NCBI RefSeq assembly: GCF_003612565.1
Contig: NZ_RAZG01000010.1
Span: 1-64,000, forward strand
Direction of reading: 5' to 3'
From: Roseburia sp. 1XD42-69
GTDB taxonomy: Bacteria; Bacillota; Clostridia; Lachnospirales; Lachnospiraceae
Length of the DNA: 64,000 bases
Shown here one piece after another: positions 25,829-36,693 of this stretch (positions within the stretch are counted from its first letter, which is position 1; each line of letters starts with the position of its first letter). Under the pieces are notes generated by a model. It made no database searches. It saw only the letters and a program-made list of their open reading frames with translations, and was not told where the DNA came from. A program made the position numbers and the translations under genes.

Positions 25829-25861
25829 CTGCCGCTCTCCTGCTAAAAACTGAGGCGGCAG
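25829..25861. terminator. Bidirectional terminator between glgD and a response-regulator gene
   Basis: Stem CTGCCGC / GCGGCAG with a long loop. T-rich runs follow on both strands, so it can serve glgD and the converging regulator gene. Confidence 0.75.
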
Positions 25862-25882
25862 CTTTTTTATCCTTTCGGCAGA

Positions 25883-26644
25883 TTAACCGAGTATCTTATT
25901 TATCTCTGAGACCAACCTGTCTTTCACCGGAGGTTTTAAGAAATATCCCGCCGGTTTTAATTTCAGCACGGCTTCGATATTCGCCCTGTCATTGATAGCT
26001 GTTAAAAAAATCACGGGGATATCCTTCATATCCTCATCTGCACATATCATTTCAAGGGTCATTTTCCCGTCGCAAATAGGCATCTCATAGTCCAGCAGAA
26101 TCAAATCCGGCCTGTTCTTGCCTATGGAAGTCATGGCCTGGGCTCCTGAAATCGCCAAATCCACCTCATACACATCCTGAAGCATGGCTTTCATGGTCCG
26201 AAGGGCCGTGCCGTTGTCATCCACTACCAGAATCCGTTTCTTTCCGCTGTCCTCTTTCCCTGTCTCTCTTTTCACATATTTCTCATTCAGTTTCAGCCTT
26301 CTGCAGACAGCCTCCATAATCACAGTATTTTCCACCGGGCGAATCAGGTTTTCAAATTGGGCGCCTTCATAATATTTAAAGAATTTACTGCTCTCCTCCT
26401 TTGTACCGATGGTGATAACCGGAATCTGCCCATACTGGTCGCTCAGAAGGAAAAAGACAGAAGTATCGATATCGTATGCGCCAATCAGACTAATCATCAC
26501 AAGATCAGGATTTACGATTTTCATCATTCCCTCTAAAACCCCTGCGTTTTCCGAACAAAACTGTACATGGAAATACTGAGATAAAAATTTGTTTGTTTCA
26601 TCCATCACAGTGTTAAACTTTCCGATTAAAAGTATTTTTTTCAT
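25883..26644 (-). CDS. Two-receiver response regulator (first receiver degenerate)
   Basis: 253 residues. Residues about 135-253 form a normal receiver: RILVVDDNGT, phosphoacceptor in LILLDYEMPICDG, FLTA and LKPP. Residues 1-115 look like a receiver fold lacking the acidic pair and with Ser at the phosphoacceptor position (PDLVMISLIG). No DNA-binding output domain is present. It starts 27 bases after the hybrid kinase gene and most likely works in its phosphorelay. Confidence 0.8.
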   Translation of the reverse strand: MKKILLIGKFNTVMDETNKFLSQYFHVQFCSENAGVLEGMMKIVNPDLVMISLIGAYDIDTSVFFLLSDQYGQIPVITIGTKEESSKFFKYYEGAQFENLIRPVENTVIMEAVCRRLKLNEKYVKRETGKEDSGKKRILVVDDNGTALRTMKAMLQDVYEVDLAISGAQAMTSIGKNRPDLILLDYEMPICDGKMTLEMICADEDMKDIPVIFLTAINDRANIEAVLKLKPAGYFLKPPVKDRLVSEINKILG

Positions 26645-26671
26645 TTCGTTCTCCCATCCCCGCTTTCATAA

Positions 26672-29600
26672 TTATGGCCGGTCCGCCATCTGTGCTGTCA
26701 ATAAAATTCCAAGGCGGTCTGATTCTTCTATGTCCAAATTTGTCACTGCCTCCCCAAGTTTTTGGATATTTTCTCTGATATCCTCCGGAAATTTATATGT
26801 ACGCAGCTGCTCCATCAATCCATCTGCCTGGTCAATATCCATCTCCCGCATACTAACCCGCACCATTTCCACAAGAGCCTGCATCACGGAATAATCTGTG
26901 ATTTCCTTTTCCTCCCCGGTTCCCAGTCCGAAAACACCCTGCAGTTTCTGCCGGTAGCTGCGCCACTCCTGTAAAAATACCGGGGTCATAGACATGATCA
27001 CATCTATTTTACCATCTTTTGCCGCATATTCCAATACCCTTGCAACACCGGAGAGGGGAATGATTCCCACAGTGGCCGCAAGGCTCTTCATGGCATGTAC
27101 CTGAATCCGGTATTCCTCCAGACAATCAGGGTCATGGATATGCTCATATTTCTCCATAAGGCTGTCCGCCCCGGAATCAATCTGACTGTAAAACTCTTTT
27201 ACGGTATATTGAAGCAGATCCATTTCCGGCAGATGCATCCAGGCATAATTCCAATCAAGCCCGTCCACAAAAGGCAAATCCTCAAGGCTTTCCTGGGTTC
27301 CCTCCGTCTGTCCTTCACCCTCCTTAGTGCTTTCCGGTTCAAAATCCCCATAGGTCAAAAGCTCCTCCGGCAAAAATTTCTTTATCATATTTTCTAATTT
27401 TTCCGGCACAATGGGTTTTGATAAAAAATCGTCAAAACCTTCGTTTAAATACTTTTCCTTGGCCCCGGAAACCGCATTGGCCGTCAGCATTATGATCGGG
27501 GTTTTCTCACAGGGACACTCAGGCAGAGCTTTTATGTGATGAAGGGTTTCCACACCGTCCATCTCCGGCATCATATGGTCAAGAAAGATTAAATCGTAAC
27601 GATTTTCCTTCACCAGATCCACACATTCCCTTCCCCCTCCGGCTTCCGACACCTGAATCTGTGTCTCTTTTAACAGATTCCTCAGGACTTTCCGGTTCAC
27701 CGCATTGTCATCCACCACCAATATTTTTGCATCCTTGGCATGGAAGTTTGTGCTGTAACTATAATTTTGTGCAATCTGGTGAACTTTGGACTCAAAATCT
27801 CCGATGGGCGTACAATCTACGATTTTCTGTTCCAGCTCAAAAGAAAATTTTGACCCTTTCCCATAGACACTCTCCACATGAAGCCTGCTGCCTAACATGT
27901 TCAAAAGCAATATGGTAATATTCATGCCCAGTCCGCTTCCCTCAATGTTACGGTTTCTGTCCTCCTCAATCCTCTCAAATTCCGCCGATAATTTGGGCAA
28001 ATCTTCTTCCTTAATTCCGATACCCGTATCTTCCACTTCAAAGTTCAGCACAGCTGTGTCACCTGTACGATCCCCACGAATCCGAAGCCACACCGTCCCC
28101 TCATGGGTATATTTCACAGCGTTGGTGAGGATGTTCGTCAACACCTGGCGGATGCGCACATCATCTCCATAGAGGCGGGAAGGGATTTCATGTTCTATTT
28201 CCACCACCAGGCTGAGATTTTTATCCATAGCCCGCTGGGATATCATATTCACCAAATCATGGAACATACTGCTCACATCATACTCTACCGGTACAATCTC
28301 CATTTTACCGGACTCAATTTTTGAAAAATCAAGAATATCATTTATCAGGGACAGCAAAGACTGGCCTGCCGTATGGATATCCATGGCATATTCCTTTATA
28401 TTCTGTTCTTTGGACTCACGGAGAATCATCTCATCCATGCCAAGCACTGCATTGATAGGCGTGCGGATTTCATGGGACATATGGGCTAAGAACTTTCCCT
28501 TTGCCTCATTGGCGGCAAGGGCTTCCTGCCGCGCCGCATCTGCATCTCTCTTTGCCTGTGCCAGCAGTAAATTCTGCTCTTTGGCTTCCACCATTTTTTT
28601 CTCCGCATCTAACCTGTACTCCTTTGATATCTGAAAGACATGCATCACCGCCATAATCACACTAAAAGCGGTGATACTGTACTGGCGGGCCAGATACCCA
28701 TAGCCGCTTAAAAAAAAGAAATCCAAAACCAGCGTTGCAATCTCCCCGGATATAAGAACCACCAGGGACGCCAATGAGAGAAAGGAGAGATACTGCCTGT
28801 CTCTGCCAAACATCTGCACCAGGCTCACAATGGCCACAAGGGACATACTGCTAAGCACAACTATGGAGAATTTTTCCATACCTTCTAAACTTTTCACACC
28901 TGATATCTGAAGCAGGATCTGGATGCCTGCATTGAGAATTACACAACAAAGGAGCAGGGCAAAACGGCGGGGATAAAGGGTGCGCAGGTTCCGCTCAAAA
29001 TACAGCACAAAAAACAGCGGAATTAGCAGCATCAGATACCCTTGCATCACATGCGCCCCCTGCATATTGAAAAACAGACGCATCGTGCTTGTGCCCACAA
29101 AACAGTACACCCCGGCTGCAAATTCAAAGAGGCCCAAAAATATTTCTCCCCGGCTGGGCTGACTGGTGTACCACCGCATCAATACAAGGACGCACATAAT
29201 AATAGCCACAATCTCTATCAGCAAAAAACAGACAATATCCACAAAATTGTTTCCCATCAACCCAATCACAAGTATACCCTGGCTTTCAAACAGGATTTCA
29301 CCCAGGGTCGTGGAGGCTTTTTTATCCAGAACCGTCAGTTCCATACGCACTTCACCGATTTGAAAATTATTGGGAATATGTACCAAGTGCTCGCTGCGTT
29401 TTTCCGGACTGCCCGTTTCCTCGTAAATAACCTCACCGTCCAAAAGCACACGCACATCGGCATTTTCAGAGGAAAATTTCATGGAGAAACCTGCATAATC
29501 CGTTGGCAGTGAATTTGTAAAAAGGATGGTATCCCTCTCTTTATTTTTTTCTGTGTAGGGCAGGCTCACCGTTGATGTCTTACCGCCGTCAACAGAAGCC

Positions 29601-29746
29601 AAACGCCAGTCTTCATCCAACAAATATTCCAACTGGTTGGGTATGTACGATACCTCCTCATCCCTCTGATGCCCAAAGGAAGCGACGAGCATAAAGACAA
29701 TAGTCAAAAAAATGGTAATCCCTGCAAACTTCCGTATATATTTCAT
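26672..29746 (-). CDS. Hybrid sensor histidine kinase with receiver and Hpt domains
   Basis: 1024 residues. N-terminal membrane helix, an extracytoplasmic beta-rich domain (about 30-165), seven membrane helices (about 165-390; 7TMR-DISM-like layout), then coiled coil, HisKA with H in HMSHEIRTPINAVLG, HATPase (NILTNAVKYT, DTGIGI, GSGLGM), receiver (ILVVDDNAVNRK, LIFLDHMMPEMDG) and a C-terminal Hpt-like domain with HAMKSLAATVG. The start was chosen at MKYIRKFAG because GAGGGGAG lies upstream. A complete phosphorelay module in one protein, followed by a partner regulator. Signal unknown. Confidence 0.88.
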   Translation of the reverse strand: MKYIRKFAGITIFLTIVFMLVASFGHQRDEEVSYIPNQLEYLLDEDWRLASVDGGKTSTVSLPYTEKNKERDTILFTNSLPTDYAGFSMKFSSENADVRVLLDGEVIYEETGSPEKRSEHLVHIPNNFQIGEVRMELTVLDKKASTTLGEILFESQGILVIGLMGNNFVDIVCFLLIEIVAIIMCVLVLMRWYTSQPSRGEIFLGLFEFAAGVYCFVGTSTMRLFFNMQGAHVMQGYLMLLIPLFFVLYFERNLRTLYPRRFALLLCCVILNAGIQILLQISGVKSLEGMEKFSIVVLSSMSLVAIVSLVQMFGRDRQYLSFLSLASLVVLISGEIATLVLDFFFLSGYGYLARQYSITAFSVIMAVMHVFQISKEYRLDAEKKMVEAKEQNLLLAQAKRDADAARQEALAANEAKGKFLAHMSHEIRTPINAVLGMDEMILRESKEQNIKEYAMDIHTAGQSLLSLINDILDFSKIESGKMEIVPVEYDVSSMFHDLVNMISQRAMDKNLSLVVEIEHEIPSRLYGDDVRIRQVLTNILTNAVKYTHEGTVWLRIRGDRTGDTAVLNFEVEDTGIGIKEEDLPKLSAEFERIEEDRNRNIEGSGLGMNITILLLNMLGSRLHVESVYGKGSKFSFELEQKIVDCTPIGDFESKVHQIAQNYSYSTNFHAKDAKILVVDDNAVNRKVLRNLLKETQIQVSEAGGGRECVDLVKENRYDLIFLDHMMPEMDGVETLHHIKALPECPCEKTPIIMLTANAVSGAKEKYLNEGFDDFLSKPIVPEKLENMIKKFLPEELLTYGDFEPESTKEGEGQTEGTQESLEDLPFVDGLDWNYAWMHLPEMDLLQYTVKEFYSQIDSGADSLMEKYEHIHDPDCLEEYRIQVHAMKSLAATVGIIPLSGVARVLEYAAKDGKIDVIMSMTPVFLQEWRSYRQKLQGVFGLGTGEEKEITDYSVMQALVEMVRVSMREMDIDQADGLMEQLRTYKFPEDIRENIQKLGEAVTNLDIEESDRLGILLTAQMADRP

Positions 29747-29797
29747 CTGAACTCCCCTCTTATCCCTATTCAAAAATTACGGTATCCCGAATAAAAT

Positions 29798-29831
29798 AGA
29801 GCTGTGCACCTATCAAGGGTGCAACAGCCCC
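29798..29831 (-). terminator. dut terminator
   Basis: Hairpin GGGCTGTTGCACC / GGTGCACAGCTC with one bulge, followed by a T-rich stretch on the minus strand. Confidence 0.6.
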
Positions 29832-29839
29832 ATGTTTCC

Positions 29840-30274
29840 CTACTGTTTCCCGGTAGTCCCAAAACCTCCCCTGTCTTTATTTCCCAGGGAATCACATTCT
29901 ACAAATTCAATCCGGGGCTGATTCTTCTCAATGCGGAACTGACAGATTCTGTCGTTTTTTTCTACGGTAATATCTCTTGTGGCGTACATGGGCACATGCC
30001 ACATGTCCCTGTCCCCACAGTATGAGCCGTCTATCACCCCGCAACTGTTTGTCTGAATCAGGCCGTAATTTTTAAAAGTAGAACTCCTTGGCACCACATG
30101 GGCTTCATACCCTTTGGGCAGCTCCATGGCAATTCCTAAGGGAATCAGCTTAAACTCTCCCCTTTTAAAAGTGACCCTCTCTGATGCCCTAAGGTCTATC
30201 CAGTCAGACTTGCCGTCAATATAGCGAAGTCTCTCTATCTCATCCGAAAGGTATTTTATCCTGATGGTTTCCAT
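29840..30274 (-). CDS. dut: dUTP diphosphatase (trimeric dUTPase family)
   Basis: 144 residues. Motifs in order: [11 protein letters not shown] region, [20 protein letters not shown] and [21 protein letters not shown], and the C-terminal GGFGTTG that closes on the nucleotide. It removes dUTP and supplies dUMP. The start has GGAG upstream and overlaps the gpsA 3' end. A dCTP deaminase-like member of the same fold is less likely given the GGFGTTG arm. Confidence 0.85.
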   Translation of the reverse strand: METIRIKYLSDEIERLRYIDGKSDWIDLRASERVTFKRGEFKLIPLGIAMELPKGYEAHVVPRSSTFKNYGLIQTNSCGVIDGSYCGDRDMWHVPMYATRDITVEKNDRICQFRIEKNQPRIEFVECDSLGNKDRGGFGTTGKQ

Positions 30275-30278
30275 TTTT

Positions 30279-31289
30279 TTACTCCCACTCCAAATCGTCA
30301 TTTTCCGCTTTTTTATCCCGCATCATAAGCTCTGTCACCGCCTCTTTTGCCGGGCGGTTTTCAAAGAGCACCGCATTCACCTGTTCTATAATGGGCAAAT
30401 CCACCTGGTATTTTTTCCCCAGGGCAATGGCCGCCTTGGCGGAATATACTCCTTCCACCACCATCTTCACCTCATCCATGGCCTCTTTCATAGTATAACC
30501 CTGTCCGATTAACATGCCGGCTTTCCGGTTTCTGGAATGTTTGCTGGCACAGGTGACAATCAAATCCCCGATGCCTGTAAGGCCGCTTATGGTCTCGAAT
30601 TTTGCCCCCATGGCAAGGGCCAGCCTTCCGATTTCCGTAATCCCCCTGGTGATAAGGGCCGCTTTTGTATTGTCCCCAAGCCCTAAGCCGTCCGTCATCC
30701 CTGCCGCCAGTGCAATCACGTTTTTTAAAGCTCCCCCAAGCTCCATCCCCAGCATATCCGGGGTGGTATACACACGGAATACGTCGTTCATAAACACGCT
30801 CTGGACATACTCCGCCGTCTTTTTCGTCCTGGCTCCCGCCACTAAAGTTGTGGGCAGCCTTAATCCCACTTCCTCCGCATGGCTTGGGCCGCACATTACC
30901 GCCACGTCCGCTGCGGGAATCTCCTCCTCAATAATATCCGTAAGGGGCATCAGGGTCTTTTCCTCAATGCCCTTGGCAACGCTTACTATAATCTGGTTCT
31001 GCCTTACAAAGCCTGACATGGATTTTGCCGTGCTTCTGGTAAAGGGGGAGGGCACCGCCAAAACAAGAATGTCCATGCCGAATACTGCCTGTTCCAAATC
31101 TGTGGTAAATACCATGTCCTCGGAAAGTTTCACTCCCGGCAGTTTCTCTTTCTGTTCATGGCATTCTTTTAACATTTTTATCTCATCTTCAAGAACCGAC
31201 CACAGGGTTACCTCATGGCCGTTGTCACAAAGTACCACGGAAAGAGCCGTTCCCCAGCTTCCCGCTCCGATAATTCCTACTCTTGCCAT
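30279..31289 (-). CDS. gpsA: Glycerol-3-phosphate dehydrogenase [NAD(P)+]
   Basis: 336 residues. N-terminal Rossmann motif [16 protein letters not shown], central [13 protein letters not shown] and the catalytic-domain segment [20 protein letters not shown] are classic GpsA. It makes sn-glycerol 3-phosphate for phospholipids. plsY immediately upstream uses that product, fitting a lipid-synthesis operon. Confidence 0.96.
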   Translation of the reverse strand: MARVGIIGAGSWGTALSVVLCDNGHEVTLWSVLEDEIKMLKECHEQKEKLPGVKLSEDMVFTTDLEQAVFGMDILVLAVPSPFTRSTAKSMSGFVRQNQIIVSVAKGIEEKTLMPLTDIIEEEIPAADVAVMCGPSHAEEVGLRLPTTLVAGARTKKTAEYVQSVFMNDVFRVYTTPDMLGMELGGALKNVIALAAGMTDGLGLGDNTKAALITRGITEIGRLALAMGAKFETISGLTGIGDLIVTCASKHSRNRKAGMLIGQGYTMKEAMDEVKMVVEGVYSAKAAIALGKKYQVDLPIIEQVNAVLFENRPAKEAVTELMMRDKKAENDDLEWE

Positions 31290-31979
31290 TTATTTTCCTT
31301 CTTTCTCACCGTCTTTTTGCTTTGAAAAACTAAATTTATTTTCTGTCCCGTTTAAGAGACGCCCGATATTTGCACGGTGGCGCACAATGGCCATGACCAT
31401 AATGATGCCCGCCACTATGTAAATTTCTAACTTATACTGAGGGGACAAATTAATAATCCCCAGTTCCCCGAAGACCACGGTCTGGATAAAGAAACTGATA
31501 ACTCCAAGGATAGAGCCCAAAGAGACATATTTTGTAATGGCCACGGTAAGCACGAAAATCCCCAGGCTTATGGGCACTTCAATGGGGCAAAAAGCAATCA
31601 CAAGGCCCCCGGTGCAGGCAATCCCCTTCCCTCCCTTAAATTTCATGTAAAAGGGAAAATTATGTCCAAGGATACAACCGAACCCTGCATAAAACTCTAA
31701 GAGCCGCACAGACTCCCTCACCGTCTCATAGCTGCTGTTATGAAAAATCAGCCATGTGACAAGAATTGCCACAATAGGCTTTGACACATCCCCAATTAAA
31801 GTAATAAGCCCCCCCTTCCAGCCAAAAATCCGGAAGGTGTTTGTGGTGCCTGCATTTCCGCTCCCCATTTTGGTGATATCTTTTTTCTTTGACTTGCTGT
31901 AAGCATAACCGGATAAAAAAAGACCACAGGCATAGCCGATTAGCAGTGCAACGATACGGTTTACTATCATATTTTCCAT
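31290..31979 (-). CDS. plsY: Glycerol-3-phosphate acyltransferase PlsY
   Basis: 229 residues, about five membrane helices. Family motifs: GSGNAGTTNTFRIFGWKGG, LGHNFPFYMKFKGGKGIA and the third loop further on. PlsY transfers acyl groups from acyl phosphate to glycerol 3-phosphate. The ATG shares one base with the der stop (TGATG); a GTG one codon earlier is also possible. Confidence 0.95.
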   Translation of the reverse strand: MENMIVNRIVALLIGYACGLFLSGYAYSKSKKKDITKMGSGNAGTTNTFRIFGWKGGLITLIGDVSKPIVAILVTWLIFHNSSYETVRESVRLLEFYAGFGCILGHNFPFYMKFKGGKGIACTGGLVIAFCPIEVPISLGIFVLTVAITKYVSLGSILGVISFFIQTVVFGELGIINLSPQYKLEIYIVAGIIMVMAIVRHRANIGRLLNGTENKFSFSKQKDGEKEGK

Positions 31980-33304
31980 CACTCATTTTCCTTTCTTTCC
32001 CTGGCAATAAATTTTAAAGAGGTTCCTTTAAATCCAAAGGTGTCCCGGATGCGGTTTTCCAGATAGCGGGTGTAGGAAAAATGCAGAAGTTCTTTATCAT
32101 TCACAAAAATTACAAATGTGGGGGGTTTTACCGCCACCTGGGTAACATAATATATTTTTAACCGCTTTCCCTTGTCTGAGGGGGGCTGCTGCATGGCCAC
32201 CGCCTCGGTGACAATCTCGTTTAACACACCTGTTGCAATGCGCATGGAATTATTCTCTATCACCATGTCAATCATTTCAAAGATTTTTCCAGTGCGCTGC
32301 CCTGTTTTTGCAGAGATAAACATAATTTCCGCATAGGACATAAAACTTAAAACCTGGCGGATTCTCTCCGTGTGCCTGTAGATGGTCTTGTCATCTTTTT
32401 CGATGGCATCCCACTTGTTTACCACAATGACAATTCCCTTTCCCCTGTCATGGGCAATCCCGGCAATTTTAGCGTCCTGCTCCGTAACCCCTTCTGTGGC
32501 GTCAATTACCAGAAGAACCACGTCTGCCCGCTCCACCGCAGTCACCGCCCGGATAATGCTGTAGCGCTCTAATTCTTCTTTTATCTTGTTTTTCCGCCTT
32601 AATCCCGCAGTGTCAATAAACACATATTCCTGGCCGTTATATTTTATTGCCGTGTCTATGGCATCCCTGGTAGTCCCTGCGATATCTGACACAATCACCC
32701 GGTTTTCCCCTAAGAGACGGTTTACCAGGGAAGATTTTCCCACGTTAGGTTTACCCACCACCGCAATTCTTGGGCGTTCGTCTTCCTCCCCGATATCATT
32801 TCCCTCCGGGAAGTGTTTGATTACCTCGTCAAGCATATCCCCGATGCCAAGTTTTCCTGCGGAGGAGACAGGCACCGGGTCCCCGATGCCAAGATTATAA
32901 AACTCATACACATCCGGCATAAATTTTTCAAAGCTGTCCACCTTATTTACCACTAAAACCACAGGCTTTCCCGAGCGGCGCAGCATATCCGCCACCTTGG
33001 AATCCGCATCGGTAAGGCCCTGCCTTACATCCACCAGAAAAATAATCACATCCGCCGTATCTATGGCAATACTTGCCTGTTCCCTCATCTGGGAGAGAAT
33101 AATATCCTTTGTATCGGGTTCAATTCCCCCGGTGTCAATCAATGTAAAATTTTTATCAAGCCAAGAGACATCCGCATAAATCCTGTCCCTGGTCACCCCG
33201 GGGGTATCCTCCACAATGGAGATGCGCTCCCCTGCAAGCAGGTTAAAAAGGGTAGATTTGCCCACGTTGGGACGCCCTACCACTGCTACAACCGGTTTAT
33301 CCAT
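31979..33304 (-). CDS. der: Ribosome-assembly GTPase Der (EngA)
   Basis: 441 residues with two tandem G domains: [16 protein letters not shown] near residue 9 and [16 protein letters not shown] near 180, each with DTAG/DTGG and NKxD motifs, and a C-terminal KH-like domain. Der is needed for 50S subunit assembly. It lies in the order DUF512-der-plsY-gpsA common in clostridia. Confidence 0.97.
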   Translation of the reverse strand: MDKPVVAVVGRPNVGKSTLFNLLAGERISIVEDTPGVTRDRIYADVSWLDKNFTLIDTGGIEPDTKDIILSQMREQASIAIDTADVIIFLVDVRQGLTDADSKVADMLRRSGKPVVLVVNKVDSFEKFMPDVYEFYNLGIGDPVPVSSAGKLGIGDMLDEVIKHFPEGNDIGEEDERPRIAVVGKPNVGKSSLVNRLLGENRVIVSDIAGTTRDAIDTAIKYNGQEYVFIDTAGLRRKNKIKEELERYSIIRAVTAVERADVVLLVIDATEGVTEQDAKIAGIAHDRGKGIVIVVNKWDAIEKDDKTIYRHTERIRQVLSFMSYAEIMFISAKTGQRTGKIFEMIDMVIENNSMRIATGVLNEIVTEAVAMQQPPSDKGKRLKIYYVTQVAVKPPTFVIFVNDKELLHFSYTRYLENRIRDTFGFKGTSLKFIARERKENE

Positions 33305-33322
33305 TTTCGTTTACTCCTTAAT

Positions 33323-34633
33323 TTATCTTCCTATCACTGCGTGTACTAAGTCCTGACCGCTTGATTTTACAATATCCACGGGAACTTGTAAAGAATTTTT
33401 CAAATCCTGCACCGTCATATCATCCAAAAATACTTCCTCCCCGCTCCTTAACATGGAATGGGACAATAACAGTACGTCCCCCAAATCCCTGCCCTTTAGC
33501 TGGGCTAAAAGGTCCTGTCCCGTTAAAAGGCCGGAGACGGTAATCCTCTCCCCGAAAAAATCATTGCGGATAGGAATGACTTCAACCCCAAGGCCGGGAA
33601 ATTTCTGGCAGAGCCTGTCAGTTAATTTTTTTATCAGGGGGGATGCCAGCTGTCCCGTGGCGATGGAAACCTTTCGCTTTATGGTTTCCCCTTTTCTATT
33701 GCTTAATTCTTCTAAAAATTCATTCTCCAATAGGCGCATCATTCCCACGCCGTTTTCAAGCTGTAAGTATCCGTCATAATTTTCCTCCGGCGGGATTTCC
33801 ATATCCGCCAAAAGATACCACTCGTCCCCTGCCTGGACAAAATGGATTCCCCATTTTTCCACACAGTACCGCTGCCATTTGTGGATGATGGAGAGCACCT
33901 CTATGGCATCTTCTTTTTCAAATGGCGCTAAGGGATAAAGTCCCTCTCTGTATTTTGTCAGGCCGACAGGGACTACGGAGAGGCTTTGCATATAGGGGAT
34001 GTACCCCGTGAGTTTCTCAATGGTATTGTCCAACTCCTCCCTATCGTTTATCCCCTTGCAGAGCACAACCTGGCCGTTCATCAACACGCCCCCTTGAAAG
34101 AGACGTTCCAGCTTAGAAAGGGCATCCCCGGCAAAACGGTTGTTTAACATTTTGCACCGAAGCTCTGGGTTCATGGTGTGCACCGACACATTCACCGGCT
34201 CTAAGTGATAACGGATAATCCTGTCCAAATCCTTCTCTTCCATATTGGTAAGGGTTATATAATTCCCCTGCAAAAAGGACAGCCTAGAATCATCATCTTT
34301 AAAGTACAGCGTATCCCGCATCCCCTTCGGCATCTGGTCGATAAAGCAGAACATGCACTTGTTCCTGCAGGATTTATATTCATCCATCAAACCGTTTTCA
34401 AAGACAATACCCAAATCCTCATTGTACTCTTTTTCAATCTCAAGCTCCCATTCTTCCCCGTCTTTTTTCCGAATCAGTACTACAATATATTCCTCACTGC
34501 ACAGATAATGAAAGTCGAATATGTCTTCCATATCCGTGTCATTGATGGAGAGCAGCACGTCCCCCGGCTCTATTTCCATTTCCTCTGCAATGCTGCCGGG
34601 CAAAACCTGGCAGACAACATGTTCTTTTGGCAT
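33323..34633 (-). CDS. DUF512 family PDZ / radical-SAM-like protein
   Basis: 436 residues. The N-terminal PDZ-like domain (about 1-65: VLPGSIAEEMEIEPGDVLLSIN) is followed by a Cys cluster CRNKCMFCFIDQ typical of this family's radical-SAM-like core, then the DUF512 region. Conserved next to der in many clostridia. The biochemical role is not established. The start is placed at MPKEHVV with AAGGGGAAA upstream. Confidence 0.85.
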   Translation of the reverse strand: MPKEHVVCQVLPGSIAEEMEIEPGDVLLSINDTDMEDIFDFHYLCSEEYIVVLIRKKDGEEWELEIEKEYNEDLGIVFENGLMDEYKSCRNKCMFCFIDQMPKGMRDTLYFKDDDSRLSFLQGNYITLTNMEEKDLDRIIRYHLEPVNVSVHTMNPELRCKMLNNRFAGDALSKLERLFQGGVLMNGQVVLCKGINDREELDNTIEKLTGYIPYMQSLSVVPVGLTKYREGLYPLAPFEKEDAIEVLSIIHKWQRYCVEKWGIHFVQAGDEWYLLADMEIPPEENYDGYLQLENGVGMMRLLENEFLEELSNRKGETIKRKVSIATGQLASPLIKKLTDRLCQKFPGLGVEVIPIRNDFFGERITVSGLLTGQDLLAQLKGRDLGDVLLLSHSMLRSGEEVFLDDMTVQDLKNSLQVPVDIVKSSGQDLVHAVIGR

Positions 34634-34710
34634 ATCTTTCCCCTTTTCCCGTTTCACATAGTTTACACCAAAACGGAGAGAATAACAACTCTTCTCACAA
34701 AAATAGAAAG

Positions 34711-34740
34711 AACCGGCCAAAATATAACCTGGCCGGTTCT
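34711..34740 (-). terminator. Terminator of the ABC efflux operon
   Basis: Perfect 10-bp stem GAACCGGCCA / TGGCCGGTTC with a 10-base loop, followed by a T-rich stretch on the minus strand. Confidence 0.75.
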
Positions 34741-34755
34741 TCTCTCACATGATTT

Positions 34756-36693
34756 TTATTCTTCGGGCAGCGGGGTTTGTTCCATATCCCACCGGGTAAT
34801 CAGTTCATCTGGGCTTTTTATCATTTCCATATCAATCAATGCCTGAATTATATTCTCACACTCTGTATTAAACTGGATATATGCATTCCCCGAATCCATG
34901 ACATAAGCATAGTTCCTGCCGCTGTAAAATCTGTCCGAATACTCCTCATATCCCTTGCTGTTCGTGTAAGAAAAGCTTATGGTATTTTCAAAAACTAATT
35001 TATCATATTTCTCTGCCTCACCGGAATACCACTGATTTTTAAAGTTTCCGGCATCCACGTCTTTCATAAATGCCTCACATATCTTTTCGGACTGTTCCGC
35101 CGTAAACTCCCGGCTTGTGCTTGAGGTGATGGGATTGCCGTAATCATCTTTGGCAACTTTCTCCGGGAAATTTATATTTCCATATAAATACTTGTTATCT
35201 TTATAGTTAAGTCCCAGCACATTTTTCTTGTAAGTCTCACCCTCCCTCATATACGCTCTTGCCACTGAAACAGGGGAATTTTCATCCGAACGGGCACTCT
35301 CATCCTGAGCCACTACATAATAGCGGGTTAAGACAGACCCGTCTTTCATGTAATATTTCAGATTAATTCCATAACCGTCTTCCCAGGGACTCTCTATGTT
35401 TTGGTACAAAGCCTTATGGGAGAGAATATTTTCATGGAGAGCAATGATTTTTTCAATCATCTCTGTGTCCTCTCCCCCTGCAAAGTCCCCGGACTGAATA
35501 TAAGCCTCTTTTACCTTCCCTGCCTCAGGCACTTTTCCCTCAATTCCAAGCACATCCATTTTCAGTAAAATGAGTACAAATGCCAGGGCAAGGGCAAACA
35601 ATCCGCACTCCCGGAAACGTTTTTTTGCAAACACCCGGAAACTTTTCTGCAAAACCATCTCTGCGGCAAAGAAAAACAAAACGCCCACAACAATTCCTGC
35701 CATGAGAATCATCACAAATCTTTTCGTGCCTGAGTTTGATGAGAACATTATACTGCCTGCTGTCATAGCTCCCAGGCTGGCAAAACATGCACCCACGCCC
35801 CAGCGGAATAAGGGGGTAATCCATGAAAAAGCAATCAAGTTTCCCGCAGTCTCAAGATGGCGTCTCTGGTACAATACAAACGCCAGAACAAGAAACACCA
35901 CTGCCGCCAGTGCATACCCCGCTACCATTTTTGCCCCGGTCATCCCGGTACACACTGCTTTACTCCATCCCCCGGAATACTGAATATTTACCCGGATATG
36001 GCTAGATATATAGTAGAGAGGGGAAAGCACATCCAACACGCCATTCTGGTACTCCCCGGAAATTCCATAGGCAAAACAGGAAAAAAGCTGCGTCAAAATA
36101 TATTTGCTCCCCACAAACAGGAAATTTAGTATCAGTGAGAACACAGGCATGGCAATTAACTGTCCCACCAATATGCCTATAAATACATTGAAACTGTAAA
36201 AGAAAAGGCTGATTCCCATGGCACACAAAACCCCTTTAAAGAGAATTTCAATGTAGGAATACCCACATCCTGCCGCCACTAATATTCCCAAGAGCCCTCC
36301 GAGAAGCATAGGCCCCCACAAGAACAATAAACCGGATACATAGTTGGTAATAAAAAGGGATGTCCTTGTTACCGGAAAGGCATGCATCGTATAGGATGCC
36401 CTTGAAGTGTATAGATAAGAAAATACTGCACCAGCTGCAATCAGGGAAAAAATAAGCAATATCACCGGATTAAAAACAATTTGAATGGTTTCCGGGATTA
36501 AAATACTTTCTGCCATTTTCTCCGCAAGTGTCTTTCCCGTATCGTATCCTGCCTTTTCCCCAAGATATCCGATAAATTCTGAAAAGGGCATGATAAACAG
36601 GTAAAACAGTAAAAACAGGCACCAAATAGGCCAAAAATGGGTGATATTTTTACGAAATATTGTTTTGCTAAAACAGGATGTCTTTGACTTCAT
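34756..36693 (-). CDS. ABC-2 type membrane permease
   Basis: 645 residues. The N-terminal 370 residues hold about ten hydrophobic segments. The C-terminal 260 residues are mostly soluble and probably extracytoplasmic. It overlaps the ATPase gene by 26 bases and forms a GntR-ATPase-permease module like the YtrA/YhcF systems of Bacillus, often induced by envelope-active antibiotics. Substrate unknown. Confidence 0.8.
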   Translation of the reverse strand: MKSKTSCFSKTIFRKNITHFWPIWCLFLLFYLFIMPFSEFIGYLGEKAGYDTGKTLAEKMAESILIPETIQIVFNPVILLIFSLIAAGAVFSYLYTSRASYTMHAFPVTRTSLFITNYVSGLLFLWGPMLLGGLLGILVAAGCGYSYIEILFKGVLCAMGISLFFYSFNVFIGILVGQLIAMPVFSLILNFLFVGSKYILTQLFSCFAYGISGEYQNGVLDVLSPLYYISSHIRVNIQYSGGWSKAVCTGMTGAKMVAGYALAAVVFLVLAFVLYQRRHLETAGNLIAFSWITPLFRWGVGACFASLGAMTAGSIMFSSNSGTKRFVMILMAGIVVGVLFFFAAEMVLQKSFRVFAKKRFRECGLFALALAFVLILLKMDVLGIEGKVPEAGKVKEAYIQSGDFAGGEDTEMIEKIIALHENILSHKALYQNIESPWEDGYGINLKYYMKDGSVLTRYYVVAQDESARSDENSPVSVARAYMREGETYKKNVLGLNYKDNKYLYGNINFPEKVAKDDYGNPITSSTSREFTAEQSEKICEAFMKDVDAGNFKNQWYSGEAEKYDKLVFENTISFSYTNSKGYEEYSDRFYSGRNYAYVMDSGNAYIQFNTECENIIQALIDMEMIKSPDELITRWDMEQTPLPEE

